Made by a program: the position numbers and the translations under genes. A DNA stretch of 64,000 bases from Thiohalomonas denitrificans (GTDB taxonomy: Bacteria > Pseudomonadota > Gammaproteobacteria > Thiohalomonadales > Thiohalomonadaceae). Position 1 is the stretch's first letter; the number at the start of each line of letters is the position of its first letter. The notes beneath the pieces are model-generated. The model saw only the letters and a list, made by a program, of their open reading frames with translations. It did not search any database and was not told the DNA's origin. Shown piece after piece: positions 39,466-49,369 of this stretch. The stretch is from the NCBI GenBank assembly GCA_020725115.1, contig DYFR01000014.1:23466-87465 (forward strand), written 5' to 3'.

Positions 39466-39825
39466 GGGGTCATCAATGGGGTGGGGAAAACAGCGGCACA
39501 TTGTACGGAAGGGCTTGCCGCAGCGCCAACGGGGACCGATTTGTAGGAATTTTCCTATACGGCAGGGCGCGTTTATGCACAGTAAGTCAAAACGCCGCGG
39601 CGGGTGGCGAAAGTGAGTGTCCGCTTGCGCCGCAGGGCGCATTTATTTTTATAACATGTTGAAAATAAACATATATTATGCGGTGGTTAAAGTGTGACCG
39701 ATTTAAGAACGGGCCAGCGGTGGCGCCCTCCGGAGTGGTATGTCACCACTTCATCCACAGACTTATCCACAGATTTTGTGGATAAGCGTTGCACCCGAAC
39801 AGTGCACTCACGGCGAATCAGGGAC
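39466..39825. other. 360-bp intergenic region with A+T-rich stretch and DnaA-box cluster
   Basis: It lies between the starts of dctQ and the end of the DUF2782 gene. It contains an A+T-rich stretch (39650-39690), the likely dctQ promoter region, and the DnaA-box cluster listed separately. No convincing gene is present; small open frames here read through the DnaA boxes and have no family match that I know. Confidence 0.7.
39751..39786. promoter_or_regulatory. cluster of three DnaA-box sequences
   Basis: TCATCCACA (39751-39759, one mismatch), TTATCCACA (39763-39771, consensus) and TGTGGATAA (39777-39785, consensus on the other strand) occur within 35 bp. The last two form a perfect 10-bp inverted repeat. 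An A+T-rich stretch lies about 70 bp to the left. The cluster could be part of a replication origin, a DnaA titration site or a DnaA-controlled promoter. Confidence 0.65.
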
Positions 39826-40155
39826 TTACCAGCGGAACAGGATCCAGCGGTTGATGTTGGGTGGGTCCAGCTCGTTGCGGCGGGTGTCGAGATTGCCGTC
39901 ACCGTCGCTGTCGATGAGGTAATAGGGATAGCCCTTGGCCGGGGTGATCTTGACCATGTAGAGGCGACCGTTGTGGCGGTATTCCTCGACGGTGGCGTCG
40001 CCACGGGTACGGATGGTCACCTCCGGCTGCAGCTGCTCGGCCTCTTCAATGGCGGCCTCTTCGGACAGGGGGGGCGGGGGCAGGGGTTCAGGCTGCTCCG
40101 CGGCATGGATGGAGCAGGAAAGCAGCAGGGCGGCAGGGAGCAGGATTGGGCGCAT
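39826..40155 (-). CDS. DUF2782 family exported protein
   Basis: A 109-residue protein with a signal peptide (MRPILLPAALLLSCSIHAAE) and a Pro-rich linker. The DUF2782 domain is VTIRTRGDATVEEYRHNGRL and YMVKITPAKGYPYYLIDSDG, then NRWILFRW. The family is common next to polA in gammaproteobacteria, with no known activity. ATG 40155 gives the cleanest signal peptide; GTG 40170 overlaps the previous stop (GTGA) and would add five residues. It follows the LOG gene and may share its transcript. Confidence 0.88.
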   Translation of the reverse strand: MRPILLPAALLLSCSIHAAEQPEPLPPPPLSEEAAIEEAEQLQPEVTIRTRGDATVEEYRHNGRLYMVKITPAKGYPYYLIDSDGDGNLDTRRNELDPPNINRWILFRW

Positions 40156-40166
40156 GGTGGGTCGGG

Positions 40167-40892
40167 TCACAGGTCGAGGAGGATTTCCCGCTCTTCGGCG
40201 GAAGGTTCGAAGCCGCGGTGTTCATAATGGTTGAAGATAGCATTGACCACGTCCTGCGGCTCATCCAGTACCTGGAACAGATCCAGGTCTTCCGGGCTGA
40301 TGGTCTTCTCCGCCACCAGGGTGGCGCGGAACCAGTCGATGAGTCCGTTCCAGAACGGGCTGTGCACCAGGATGATGGGGATGCGGCGGGTCTTGCCGGT
40401 CTGTACCAGGGTGAGGATCTCGGCCAGTTCGTCCAGGGTGCCGAAGCCGCCGGGCATCACCACATAGGCGGCGGCATACTTCACGAACATCACCTTGCGC
40501 GAGAAGAAGTGGCGGAAGGTGAGGCGGATGTCCTGGTAGGCGTTGCCGGCCTGCTCGTGGGGCAGCTGGATGTTGAGGCCGACCGAGGGTGACTTGCCGG
40601 CAAAGGCCCCCTTGTTGGCGGCCTCCATGATGCCGGGGCCGCCGCCGCTCACCACCGAGAAGCCGGCGTCGGACAGGGCGCGGGCGATGTCCTCGGTAAG
40701 CTTGTAATAGGGGTGATCGGGCGCAAAGCGTGCGGAGCCGAAGATGGACACCGACGGGCTGATGCGCGCCAGGCGCTCGAAGCCTTCGACGAACTCGGCC
40801 ATGATCTGGAAGATCTTCCACGACTCGCGGCTGAGGGCGGAATCGTCGATGGGCGCCATGCCCGGATGGTGGGATTTGTGATCGTCGCTCAT
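40167..40892 (-). CDS. LOG-family (TIGR00730) nucleotide-monophosphate nucleosidase-like protein
   Basis: A 241-residue Rossmann protein with SVSIFGSARFAPDHPYYKLT, FSVVSGGGPGIMEAANKGAF and the key MPGGFGTLDELAEILTLVQT motif, PGGxGTxxE. Relatives (LOG, PpnN) split nucleotide monophosphates or activate cytokinins. The 241-residue length is larger than the 190-residue core because of an N-terminal extension. It lies immediately upstream of the DUF2782 gene and is divergent from polA. Confidence 0.92.
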   Translation of the reverse strand: MSDDHKSHHPGMAPIDDSALSRESWKIFQIMAEFVEGFERLARISPSVSIFGSARFAPDHPYYKLTEDIARALSDAGFSVVSGGGPGIMEAANKGAFAGKSPSVGLNIQLPHEQAGNAYQDIRLTFRHFFSRKVMFVKYAAAYVVMPGGFGTLDELAEILTLVQTGKTRRIPIILVHSPFWNGLIDWFRATLVAEKTISPEDLDLFQVLDEPQDVVNAIFNHYEHRGFEPSAEEREILLDL

Positions 40893-40967
40893 GGAGGTAT
40901 CGCGCAGCCAACGGCAAAGCGGCTATTGTAGTCGTAATTCCCGTTAGCCAGACAACAAATCACACCC

Positions 40968-43685
40968 ATGTCCGATCCGAACGACAAACCGCTGGTCCTG
41001 GTGGACGGCTCCTCCTATCTCTACCGCGCCTTTCACGCCCTGCCGGCCCTGACCAATTCCCGCGGCGAGCCCACCGGGGCGGTCTACGGCGTGGTCAACA
41101 TGCTGCGCCGCCTGCTCAACGATTACGATCCGGAGCATGTGGCGGTGGTGTTCGACGCCAAGGGCAAGACCTTTCGTGATGATCTCTATGCCGAATACAA
41201 GGCCCACCGCCCGCCCATGCCCGGTGAACTGGCCAGCCAGATCGCGCCGCTGCATGCCATTGTCTGCGCCATGGGCCTGCCGCTGCTGATGGTGGAAGGT
41301 GTGGAGGCGGATGATGTCATCGGTACCCTGGCGCGGCAGGCGGCCGCCGCCGGGATGCCGGTGCTGATCTCCACCGGCGACAAGGACATGGCCCAACTGG
41401 TGGATGGCCACGTCACCCTGGTCAATACCATGACCGACACCGTGATGGACCCGGCCGGGGTGGTGGAAAAGTTCGGTGTGCCGCCGGAGCGCATTGTCGA
41501 CTATCTCGCCCTCATCGGCGACACCAGCGACAACGTCCCCGGCGTGCCCAAGGTGGGGCCGAAGACGGCGGTCAAGTGGCTGCAGGAATACGGTTCCCTC
41601 GACGCGATCATCGCCCATGCCGAGACCATCAAGGGCAAGATTGGCGACAACCTGCGCGAAAGCCTGGGCTTCCTGCCATTGTCGCGCCGGCTGGTGACCA
41701 TCAAGTGCGATGTGCCGCTGGAGCAGGGTCCGCGGGACTTGCGGCGCAGCACGCCCGACACCGCCGCCCTGCGCGAGTGGTACGGCCGCATGGAGTTCAA
41801 GACCTGGCTGGGCGACCTGCTGGAGGGAAAGGAGGCAGCGGAGTCGCCGCAGACATCGGAGGCCCCGGCTGCGGAGCGGCAGTACGACACCGTGCTCACC
41901 GCGGCGCAGCTGGATGCCTGGCTGGAACGCCTCGCCGCCGCCGACCTGTTTGCCTTCGATACGGAAACCACCAGCCTGGATTACATGGAGGCGGAGATCG
42001 TCGGCGTGTCTTTCGCGGTGGAGCCGGAGCGGGCGGCCTATGTGCCCCTGGCGCACGACTACCCCGGCGCCCCCGACCAGCTCGATCGCAGCGTGGTGCT
42101 GGAACGGTTGCGGCCGTTGCTGGAAGACCCGGCCCGGCCCAAGCTGGGGCAGAACCTCAAGTACGACATGAGCGTGCTGGCCAACCATGGCATCACCCTG
42201 CGCGGCATCGTCCACGACACCATGTTGCAGTCCTATGTGCTGGACTCCACGGCCACCCGCCACGACATGGATTCCCTGGCTCTCAAATACCTGGGCCGCA
42301 AGACCATCAGCTTCGAGGAAGTGGCGGGCAAGGGCGCCAAACAGCTCAGCTTCAACCAGGTGCCCCTGGAACAGGCGGCGGAATATGCTGCCGAAGACGC
42401 CGACATCACCCTGCAACTGCACCGTGCCCTGTGGCCGCGGGTTGCTGCCGAGGTGGCGTTGAAGGGGATATATGAGGCGATCGAGCTGCCATTGGTGCCG
42501 ATCCTGTCGCGCCTGGAGCGGACCGGGGTACTGGTGGACGTGGCCATGCTCAAGCGGCAGAGCAGCGAACTGGCGGCGCGCATGCACGACATCGAGCGCG
42601 AGGCCTACAGCGCCGCCGGTGGGCCGTTCAACCTGGGCTCGCCCAAGCAGATCCAGGAGATCCTGTTCGAGCGCCTGCAGTTGCCGGTGCTGAAGAAGAC
42701 CCCCACCGGCCAGCCGTCCACCGCCGAGGAGGTGCTGCAGGAACTGGCCCTGGACGGCTACGACCTGCCGCGCCTGATCCTGGAGCACCGCGGCATGGCC
42801 AAGCTCAAGTCCACCTACACCGATCGCCTGCCCGAGCAGGTGAGCCGCAGGAGCGGACGGGTGCACACCTCCTATCATCAGGCGGTGGCCGCGACCGGCC
42901 GGCTGTCATCCTCCGATCCCAACCTGCAGAACATCCCGGTGCGTACGGTGGAAGGGCGGCGCATCCGTCAGGCCTTCATCGCCCCCCCGGGCTGCAAGCT
43001 GCTGGCGGCCGACTACTCGCAGATCGAGCTGCGCATCATGGCCCACCTGTCCGGTGACGAAGGTCTGCTCACGGCCTTTGCCGCCGGTGAGGACATCCAC
43101 CGCGCCACCGCCGCCGAGGTGTTCGGCGTGGCCCCGGGCGAGGTGAGCGCCGACATGCGCCGCAGCGCCAAGGCCATCAACTTCGGCCTCATCTACGGCA
43201 TGTCCGCCTTCGGCCTGGCGCGCCAGCTCGGCATCGATCGTGCTGCCGCCCAGACCTATGTCGAGCGCTACTTCGAGCGCTACCCCGGCGTACGCCGCTA
43301 CATGGACGAAACCCGCGAGCGGGCGCGGGAGCAGGGCTACGTGGAAACCGTGTTCGGCCGTCGCCTCTACGTGCCGGACATCAAGGCCAGCAACGCCCAG
43401 CGCCGCCAGTACGCCGAACGCACCGCCATCAACGCCCCCATGCAGGGTACCGCCGCCGACATCATCAAGCGCGCCATGATCGCCGTGGATCCCTGGCAGC
43501 AGGGCACCGCAGGCAAGGTACGCATGATCATGCAGGTGCACGACGAACTGGTGTTCGAGGTGGCGGAGGACTACGTGGACACGGCAAAAGCAGAAATTCC
43601 CCGCCTGATGGCCGGTGCCGCCGACCTCAAGGTGCCGCTGCTGGTGGAGGTGGGTGTCGGCTGCAACTGGGATGAGGCGCATTGA
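40968..43685 (+). CDS. polA: DNA polymerase I
   Basis: PolA removes RNA primers and fills gaps. The 905-residue protein has all three domains. The 5'-3' exonuclease (about 1-290) has [20 protein letters not shown] and [20 protein letters not shown]. The proofreading exonuclease (about 300-490) has [20 protein letters not shown] and [13 protein letters not shown]. The polymerase has motif [21 protein letters not shown], motif [20 protein letters not shown] and motif [18 protein letters not shown]. All catalytic acids are in place. It is divergent from the LOG gene across a 75-bp gap. Confidence 0.98.
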   Translation: MSDPNDKPLVLVDGSSYLYRAFHALPALTNSRGEPTGAVYGVVNMLRRLLNDYDPEHVAVVFDAKGKTFRDDLYAEYKAHRPPMPGELASQIAPLHAIVCAMGLPLLMVEGVEADDVIGTLARQAAAAGMPVLISTGDKDMAQLVDGHVTLVNTMTDTVMDPAGVVEKFGVPPERIVDYLALIGDTSDNVPGVPKVGPKTAVKWLQEYGSLDAIIAHAETIKGKIGDNLRESLGFLPLSRRLVTIKCDVPLEQGPRDLRRSTPDTAALREWYGRMEFKTWLGDLLEGKEAAESPQTSEAPAAERQYDTVLTAAQLDAWLERLAAADLFAFDTETTSLDYMEAEIVGVSFAVEPERAAYVPLAHDYPGAPDQLDRSVVLERLRPLLEDPARPKLGQNLKYDMSVLANHGITLRGIVHDTMLQSYVLDSTATRHDMDSLALKYLGRKTISFEEVAGKGAKQLSFNQVPLEQAAEYAAEDADITLQLHRALWPRVAAEVALKGIYEAIELPLVPILSRLERTGVLVDVAMLKRQSSELAARMHDIEREAYSAAGGPFNLGSPKQIQEILFERLQLPVLKKTPTGQPSTAEEVLQELALDGYDLPRLILEHRGMAKLKSTYTDRLPEQVSRRSGRVHTSYHQAVAATGRLSSSDPNLQNIPVRTVEGRRIRQAFIAPPGCKLLAADYSQIELRIMAHLSGDEGLLTAFAAGEDIHRATAAEVFGVAPGEVSADMRRSAKAINFGLIYGMSAFGLARQLGIDRAAAQTYVERYFERYPGVRRYMDETRERAREQGYVETVFGRRLYVPDIKASNAQRRQYAERTAINAPMQGTAADIIKRAMIAVDPWQQGTAGKVRMIMQVHDELVFEVAEDYVDTAKAEIPRLMAGAADLKVPLLVEVGVGCNWDEAH

Positions 43686-44024
43686 GAGGTGGCGGAAGAG
43701 TCTCGGCAGATGCTTGCAGGGAAAGGTGGCGAAGATGACATCGATTCCACCCGGTGGGCGGCGGGAGTGCGGTATCCGGTTATCTATTGGCTGGATTAAT
43801 TGATGCCATTGAAATATTTAATGATGCAATTGGCGAATTGCAGAACTTTTCCCGAACCCCTCAGTCTCATTTGGTAAGCGCACTGCGCTTTCCCACTTTC
43901 TCTCTCCCTGGTGGGAACAACAGCCTGACTCCCTCCCCCTGAGTCAGGCGACTTGATCAGCCCCGGCCGCCTTCCCCCCTTCGGCGCCGGGGTTTTTTTT
44001 TGCCCGGTCATTTTGCAGGGCGCT
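43686..44024. other. 339-bp gap between polA and engB with two hairpins
   Basis: No convincing gene is present. Around 43780-43850 the sequence is A+T-rich and unlike its surroundings; a 62-codon open frame at 43754 is judged chance. CCTGACTC and GAGTCAGG (43924-43948) make a hairpin without a T-run. The terminator at 43961-44001 follows and could serve both convergent genes. Confidence 0.6.
43961..44001 (+). terminator. rho-independent terminator of polA
   Basis: CCCCGGCCGCC (43961-43971) pairs with GGCGCCGGGG (43983-43992) with one bulged base, followed by nine T. It is well placed to end polA transcription 275 bases after the stop codon, and faces engB coming from the other side. Confidence 0.85.
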
Positions 44025-44651
44025 TCAGGCGGGGTTGCAGGCCTCTTCCACGGCATAGCCGAACCACTGATCCAGCAGTGCCCGCGCCTCATCCACGCCC
44101 TGGCCGTCGTGGGATGAAAACAGTTGCACCGAGGCCTCCGGATAGTCAGCGAGAAAGCGTCTCACCTGCTGCAGGGCGGCAGAGGCCGGGCCACGCTTGA
44201 GCTTGTCCGCCTTGGTCAGCAACACGTGCACGGCCATGTTTTTATGGCGGCACCACTCCAGCATGATGCGATCAAACTCGGTGAGAGGGTGGCGCACGTC
44301 CATCAGCAGGATCAGGCCGCGCAGGCAGCTGCGGGTGTTGAAATACTGTTCCAGATTCTTGCGCCAGTGATCCCGCATCGCCGGCGGCACCTTGGCATAG
44401 CCATAGCCGGGCAGGTCGGCGAGGCGGCGCCCCTCGTCCAGTCCGAACAGATTGATCTGCTGGGTGCGCCCCGGTGTCTTGCTGGTGCGCGCCAGTCCCT
44501 TGATGGCGGTGATAATGTTCAGCGCGCTGGACTTGCCCGCATTGGAACGGCCCGCGAAGGCCACCTCGATGCCGCTGTCGCTGGGTAGCTGGCGCAGATG
44601 CTGAGCGCCGAGCAGGAACACGGCCTGACGATAATGATTGACGGGATTCAT
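44025..44651 (-). CDS. engB: ribosome biogenesis GTP-binding protein EngB/YsxC
   Basis: A 208-residue GTPase needed for 50S subunit assembly. G1 is [21 protein letters not shown]2 region [21 protein letters not shown]3 [11 protein letters not shown] and G4 [16 protein letters not shown] 44651 ([16 protein letters not shown]) is the family start; the longer frame upstream has no support. It is convergent with polA and divergent from the cytochrome genes. The polA-engB-cytochrome arrangement is also found, from memory, in Pseudomonas. Confidence 0.96.
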   Translation of the reverse strand: MNPVNHYRQAVFLLGAQHLRQLPSDSGIEVAFAGRSNAGKSSALNIITAIKGLARTSKTPGRTQQINLFGLDEGRRLADLPGYGYAKVPPAMRDHWRKNLEQYFNTRSCLRGLILLMDVRHPLTEFDRIMLEWCRHKNMAVHVLLTKADKLKRGPASAALQQVRRFLADYPEASVQLFSSHDGQGVDEARALLDQWFGYAVEEACNPA

Positions 44652-44846
44652 CAGTAAATGGCGTTGTTTTGTGGCATTTCGGGGGGTGGGGGCCGGTTTC
44701 CCGGCCGTTGCTGTTGACCGGCGATTCCCAATATTGGTATATAGCCCTGTCTTTCCGGATGGGTCGCGGAATATTGGCATTATTGTACGCCGACCCGCAT
44801 AATTAAACGCTTTCTTGATTGGAATTTAAGAGTAGGAGCCCGCTAA

Positions 44847-45155
44847 ATGAACAAGTTTCTGGTTGCATGCGCTGCCGGCGCAATGATGATCTCTGCTTCT
44901 GCCATGGCCGCCGACGGCAAGGCCATTTACGACAAGAGCTGCGTGGCCTGCCATGCTTCCGGCGCTGCCAATGCCCCCCGCCAGGGTGACAAGGCGGCAT
45001 GGGCTCCGCGCATCGCCAAGGGTATGGACGCGCTGTACAAGAGTGCCATGAACGGCGTTCCCGGTACCGCCATGCTGCCGAAGGGCACCTGTGCCGCCTG
45101 TACCGAGGCTGACCTGAAGGCCGCCACGGACTACATGGTTTCCCAAAGCAAGTAA
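44847..45155 (+). CDS. periplasmic monohaem cytochrome c5-like protein
   Basis: A 102-residue protein with a signal peptide (FLVACAAGAMMISASAMAAD) and a single haem-binding CVACH site in DKSCVACHASGAANAPRQGD. An additional CAAC pair (KGTCAACTEADLKAATDYM) is typical of cytochrome c5, where two Cys form a disulfide. The axial Met is probably in GTAMLP. It is an electron shuttle to terminal oxidases or reductases. It is followed after 21 bases by cytochrome c4. Confidence 0.94.
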   Translation: MNKFLVACAAGAMMISASAMAADGKAIYDKSCVACHASGAANAPRQGDKAAWAPRIAKGMDALYKSAMNGVPGTAMLPKGTCAACTEADLKAATDYMVSQSK

Positions 45156-45176
45156 CCATACAAATCGGGTAATTTA

Positions 45177-45776
45177 ATGAACAGACTAGTGATTGCAGTC
45201 CTGCTGCTGGGCACCCTCGGGTCGGCCCATGCGGTTGGCAGCGCCAGCGCGGGCCAGGGCAAGGCCGCGGTGTGCTCCGCCTGTCACGGTATGGACGGTA
45301 ACAGCGTCATGCCCCTTTGGCCGAGCCTGGCTGGTCAGCACGAACAGTTCATCAGCAAGCAGCTGATGGACTTCAAGTCCGGTGCGCGCAAGGACGACAC
45401 CATGACCGCCATGGCCGCGCCCCTGAGCGATCAGGATGTGGCCGACCTGGCCGCCTGGTATGCCAGCCAGAAGGCTACCATTGGTTCCGCCAATGCGGAG
45501 AAGGCGGCCCCGGGTGAGCAGCTGTATCGTGCCGGTGATGCCGGCAAGGGTCTGGCTGCCTGCATGGCGTGCCATGGCCCCAATGGTGCCGGCAACCCGG
45601 CGGCGAAGTTCCCCGCCCTGGGTGGCCAGCATGCGGCCTACACCGCGAAGACGCTGAAGGATTTTCGCGACGGCAAGCGCAGCAACGATCCGGCCAACAT
45701 GATGCGTGATGTGGCGGCCAAGATGAGCGATGCCCAGATCGAGGCAGTCGCCGAGTACATCGCCGGCCTGCACTAA
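45177..45776 (+). CDS. cc4: dihaem cytochrome c4
   Basis: A 199-residue protein with a signal peptide (VIAVLLLGTLGSAHAVG) and two homologous haem domains: CSACHGMDGNSVMPLWPSLA with Met ligand region MTAMAAPLSDQDVADLAAWY, and CMACHGPNGAGNPAAKFPAL with MMRDVAAKMSDAQIEAVAEY. Cytochrome c4 passes electrons from the bc1 complex or other donors to cbb3-type oxidases. A terminator follows, so c5-c4 make a two-gene unit. Confidence 0.96.
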   Translation: MNRLVIAVLLLGTLGSAHAVGSASAGQGKAAVCSACHGMDGNSVMPLWPSLAGQHEQFISKQLMDFKSGARKDDTMTAMAAPLSDQDVADLAAWYASQKATIGSANAEKAAPGEQLYRAGDAGKGLAACMACHGPNGAGNPAAKFPALGGQHAAYTAKTLKDFRDGKRSNDPANMMRDVAAKMSDAQIEAVAEYIAGLH

Positions 45777-45805
45777 ACCCGCAGCAGCAGCAGGGTGTAA
45801 ACAAG

Positions 45806-45841
45806 GAAGGGCGGCCCGATGGGCCGCCCTTCTTCATTTTT
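45806..45841 (+). terminator. rho-independent terminator after cytochrome c4
   Basis: The 12-bp perfect stem GAAGGGCGGCCC / GGGCCGCCCTTC closes a GAT loop and is followed by TTCATTTTT. It ends the c5-c4 transcript 30 bases after the stop codon, isolating it from resB. Confidence 0.9.
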
Positions 45842-45981
45842 GTCCAGGGATGGACGTATGCCGCGGGGGCCATGGATGGCCGGGAGCGGCGCTCAGCGTG
45901 ATATTATCGGCACCCTCGCTGCAACTTATGTCTTTTGTGCGGCTCAAACATCTCAACATAATCAATAGGGGCAGGGCTGAG

Positions 45982-48000
45982 TTGAACGACAAGACACTCC
46001 CCGTGCGAACACGGCGCGGTACTGGCGCCATTGCGCTCGAATTCCTCGGCTCGATGAATCTGGCCATTACCCTGCTGGTGGTGATTGCCATTGCTTCGGT
46101 CATTGGCACGGTGCTGCAGCAGAATGAGCCGTACACCAATTACGTGATGAAGTTCGGGCCGTTCTGGTTCGAGGTGTTCAAGGCGCTGGGGCTGTTCGAC
46201 ATCTACGGCGCCCCCTGGTTTCTGCTGCTGCTCGGTTTCCTGCTGATCTCCACCTCCATCTGTGTCTGGCGCAACACCCCGCACATCCTGCACGACATGC
46301 GTCAGTTCCGTCTGGATGTACAGGATAAGTCGCTGCAAAGTTTCCACCTCAAGTCGGAGTGGCATACGGCTTACGGTACCGGGGATGCGGCCATGCGTGC
46401 CGAGGCCTTGCTCGGTGCGCGCGGCTACCGCCTGCGCAAGCGCGAGCAGGAGGGTCATGTCACCGTGGCAGCGATGAGGGGCAGCGCCGGCCGTCTGGGT
46501 TACATCCTGTCCCACCTGTCGATTGTGGTGATCTGCCTGGGTGGCCTCATCGACGGCAATCTGCCGCTCAAGCTGCAGGAGCTGCGCGGCGAACTGCGCG
46601 CCGAGACACGCGACATTCCCGTCAGCGAGGTGCCGGCCGAGAGCATCCTGGGTACGGACAATCATTCATTCCGCGGCAGTATCAGCATTCCCGAGGGCGC
46701 CAGTGTCAACGTGGTCTATCTCCAGTTGCGTGACGGCTATCTGGTGCAACAGTTACCCTTTGCCATCGAGCTGGAACAATTCCGTGTCGAGCATTACCCC
46801 ACCGGTATGCCCAAATCGTTCGAGAGTGATCTGGTGATCCATGACGATGACCTGGAGCAGCCGTTGCGTCAGACCATCAAGGTCAATCATCCCCTGATCT
46901 ACAAGGGTTATGCCATCTATCAATCCAGTTTCGGTGATGGTGGTTCGGGGCTGAAGATGCGCGCGTGGTCGCTGGATCTGCCGCACCAGGAGCCGCTGGA
47001 GCTGGCCAGCAACGTCAACCGTTTCCTGCGCCTTAACACCACGCGTGGCGAGCGCACGCTGGAATTCACCGACTTCAAACTCTACAACATTTTCCCGGCG
47101 GACGAGGGCGACACCAGCGGCAAGAAGTTTCACAACTATGGTCCGAGCATGGTTTTCAAATTGCGCAATCCGGCCGGTGAGGCGCTGGAATATATCAACT
47201 ACATGTTGCCGGTGGAGTTGCAGGGGCGGCGCTTTTTCATGAGTGGCCTGCGCAGCACGCCGAGCGAGGAATATCGCTATCTGTATATCCCGTCCGATGA
47301 TGCCGGCACGCCGCAGCGTTTCATGCGGGTGCTGGCCGCGGCCCATGACGCGGCCCATGTGCGCCGTATCGTCGAGATGCAGATCGGCGATACATTGGGC
47401 GCCGATGCCGCCAGCCGGGATGTGCGCAACACGATGATCGATTCCATCAGCCGCCTGGTGGCACTGTTTGTGGAGCAGGGCATCGACGGGGTGGTCAAGC
47501 ATGCGGAAGCAAGTATTGCCGCTGAACAGCGACAGGATGCCATCAATTCTTATGTAAACGTGTTGCAGGGTGTACTGGGCGCCTTGTACATCGATGTACT
47601 GCGCGACGAAGGCGTCAATCTGGAGCAAGGCGTACGCGAGGAAGACAGCCTGTTCTTCGATGACACCTTGAATACCCTGTCGATGCTGGGGGCGTATGGT
47701 TCGCCGTTTTACCTGCAGTTGAGCGAGTTCGAGCATATCGAGGCCAGTGGTCTGCAAATTGCCCGCTCACCGGGCAAGGATATTGTTTATCTCGGATGCG
47801 CTATGCTGATGGTCGGCATATTCATGATGTTCTACATGCACCAGCGCCGTGTATGGGTGCGGCTGACGCAGTGTGACGGCGGGGCCAGATTGCTGCTCGC
47901 CGGCAGCGGTCATCGCAACCGTATGGAGTTCGAGCATGAATTCCACGCCTTGCAGGTGGAGCTGGAACAGGCGGTGCCGCGCAGCACCGATGTGACGTAA
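45982..48000 (+). CDS. resB: System II cytochrome c biogenesis protein ResB (CcsB)
   Basis: ResB works with CcsA to deliver and attach haem to apocytochromes c. The protein (about 672 aa) has paired N-terminal helices with NLAITLLVVIAIASVIGTVL, VFKALGLFDIYGAPWFLLLL and RNTPHILHDMRQ. A large periplasmic domain comes next (TIKVNHPLIYKGYAIYQSSF), then a C-terminal helix (DIVYLGCAMLMVGIFMMFYM). The start is taken as TTG 45982 because AGGGGCAGGG lies upstream and the family N-terminus is short before RRGTGAIALEFLGSMN; ATG 45928 is an alternative. It leads directly into ccsA. Confidence 0.9.
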   Translation: MNDKTLPVRTRRGTGAIALEFLGSMNLAITLLVVIAIASVIGTVLQQNEPYTNYVMKFGPFWFEVFKALGLFDIYGAPWFLLLLGFLLISTSICVWRNTPHILHDMRQFRLDVQDKSLQSFHLKSEWHTAYGTGDAAMRAEALLGARGYRLRKREQEGHVTVAAMRGSAGRLGYILSHLSIVVICLGGLIDGNLPLKLQELRGELRAETRDIPVSEVPAESILGTDNHSFRGSISIPEGASVNVVYLQLRDGYLVQQLPFAIELEQFRVEHYPTGMPKSFESDLVIHDDDLEQPLRQTIKVNHPLIYKGYAIYQSSFGDGGSGLKMRAWSLDLPHQEPLELASNVNRFLRLNTTRGERTLEFTDFKLYNIFPADEGDTSGKKFHNYGPSMVFKLRNPAGEALEYINYMLPVELQGRRFFMSGLRSTPSEEYRYLYIPSDDAGTPQRFMRVLAAAHDAAHVRRIVEMQIGDTLGADAASRDVRNTMIDSISRLVALFVEQGIDGVVKHAEASIAAEQRQDAINSYVNVLQGVLGALYIDVLRDEGVNLEQGVREEDSLFFDDTLNTLSMLGAYGSPFYLQLSEFEHIEASGLQIARSPGKDIVYLGCAMLMVGIFMMFYMHQRRVWVRLTQCDGGARLLLAGSGHRNRMEFEHEFHALQVELEQAVPRSTDVT

Positions 48001-48017
48001 TCAATGAGGTGGCAGTG

Positions 48018-49364
48018 ATGTCCGTATCAAGCGATACCCTGGAACAGATGTTCAAGCAGCCGTCGCTGCTCAAGCGACTTGGCTGGTTCGACTGGCTGTG
48101 GGCAGCATTGACGGCGGTCGGCACTATCTACGCCCACACCTATTACGTTGATCTGATGGATGCCTATGAAGTAGGCATTCTCTACGGTACGGCCATCAGT
48201 CTGATCTGGCTGGGCTGGGCATGGAAACCGACGCGGCAGTTGAGCCTGGTCATCGCCATGCTCAGCCTGTTTGCCATCGGGCTGTACGGCGATGATTTGG
48301 CGCGTGGTGAAACCGGTTTCTTCCTCAAGTTCCTGCTGAGCAGCCAGTCGGCGATCATGTGGATGAGCGCCCTCTATGTGATGGCCACCTTTGCCTATTT
48401 CTTCGGCATGTTCGCCCGCTCCGATTTCTCCAACCGCGTCGGCAGCGCGCTGACCTGGAGCGCCACCGCCATGGGCTTCACCGGCCTGATGGTGCGCTGG
48501 CGCGAGTCCTACCTGATCAGCCACGACGTGGGTCACATCCCGGTGAGCAACCTGTACGAGGTGTTCATCCTGTTTGCGGTGATCACCGCGCTGATGTACC
48601 TGTTCTACGAAGGGCGTTACAAGAATCGCCAGCTGGGCGGTTTCGTGCTCACCGTGATCTCCGCCGCGGTGGCCTTCCTGCTGTGGTATGCCTTTGCCCG
48701 TGGCGCTCATGAGATCCAGCCGCTGGTACCGGCACTGCAAAGCTACTGGATGAAGATTCATGTGCCGGCCAATTTCGTCGGTTACGGCGGCTTTGCCCTG
48801 GCGGCGATGGTGGCAATCCCCATGTTGGTGCGGATATATGCGGGTAGTCAGAATGCCAGGACGGTTTTTTGGGCGTCTTCGGGAGTAATGGGTGTAGTGG
48901 TTTTCGGTTATCAGCTCTTGAAAGCTGGAACAGCCACAGGCATTGATGTGTCTGTAGCGCTTAATGCCGTCCTGTCAGGCCTGATTGCTTTTGTTCTTGT
49001 TGCAGTAGCTCTGTGGGCACTATCACGCGAGCGGGTCCTAACAACATTGCCGCCCAATGAGTTAATTGAAGACGTGATGTACAAGGCCATCGCCCTGGGA
49101 TTCGCCTTCTTCACCGTGGCCACCGTGCTCGGTGCCATGTGGGCGGCGGAGGCCTGGGGTGGTTACTGGTCGTGGGATCCCAAGGAGACCTGGGCGCTGA
49201 TCGTCTGGCTGAACTATGCCGCCTGGCTGCATCTGCGCCTCGCCAAGGGCTGGCGCGGCCGCCCGCTGGCATGGTGGTCCATCGTCGGTCTGTTCATCAC
49301 CCTGTTCGCCTTCATCGGGGTGAACATGTTCCTGTCCGGGCTGCACTCCTACGGCTCGCTGTAA
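48018..49364 (+). CDS. ccsA: System II cytochrome c biogenesis protein CcsA
   Basis: CcsA is the haem-handling synthetase subunit. The 448-residue membrane protein carries the haem-binding tryptophan-rich motif EAWGGYWSWDPKETWALIVW and the expected His residues (SHDVGHIPVSNLYEV, KIHVPANFVGYGG, AAWLHLRLAKG). Residues about 277-352 contain two extra hydrophobic stretches and are coded in lower G+C DNA than the rest. ATG 48018 has GAGGTGG upstream, overlapping the end of resB region; the GTG at 48009 is less likely. It forms an operon with resB. Confidence 0.95.
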   Translation: MSVSSDTLEQMFKQPSLLKRLGWFDWLWAALTAVGTIYAHTYYVDLMDAYEVGILYGTAISLIWLGWAWKPTRQLSLVIAMLSLFAIGLYGDDLARGETGFFLKFLLSSQSAIMWMSALYVMATFAYFFGMFARSDFSNRVGSALTWSATAMGFTGLMVRWRESYLISHDVGHIPVSNLYEVFILFAVITALMYLFYEGRYKNRQLGGFVLTVISAAVAFLLWYAFARGAHEIQPLVPALQSYWMKIHVPANFVGYGGFALAAMVAIPMLVRIYAGSQNARTVFWASSGVMGVVVFGYQLLKAGTATGIDVSVALNAVLSGLIAFVLVAVALWALSRERVLTTLPPNELIEDVMYKAIALGFAFFTVATVLGAMWAAEAWGGYWSWDPKETWALIVWLNYAAWLHLRLAKGWRGRPLAWWSIVGLFITLFAFIGVNMFLSGLHSYGSL

Positions 49365-49369
49365 CGGCA

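Noticed and set aside
39694..40227. 177-codon plus-strand frame over the DnaA boxes and the DUF2782 gene
   Set aside because: It is antisense to the DUF2782 gene and crosses the regulatory gap; no domain.
40944..42878. 644-codon minus-strand frame opposite polA
   Set aside because: It is a shadow of polA; His- and Gln-rich low-information sequence.
43754..43942. 62-codon open frame in the polA-engB gap
   Set aside because: No ribosome binding site, no match, and it runs into the hairpin region.
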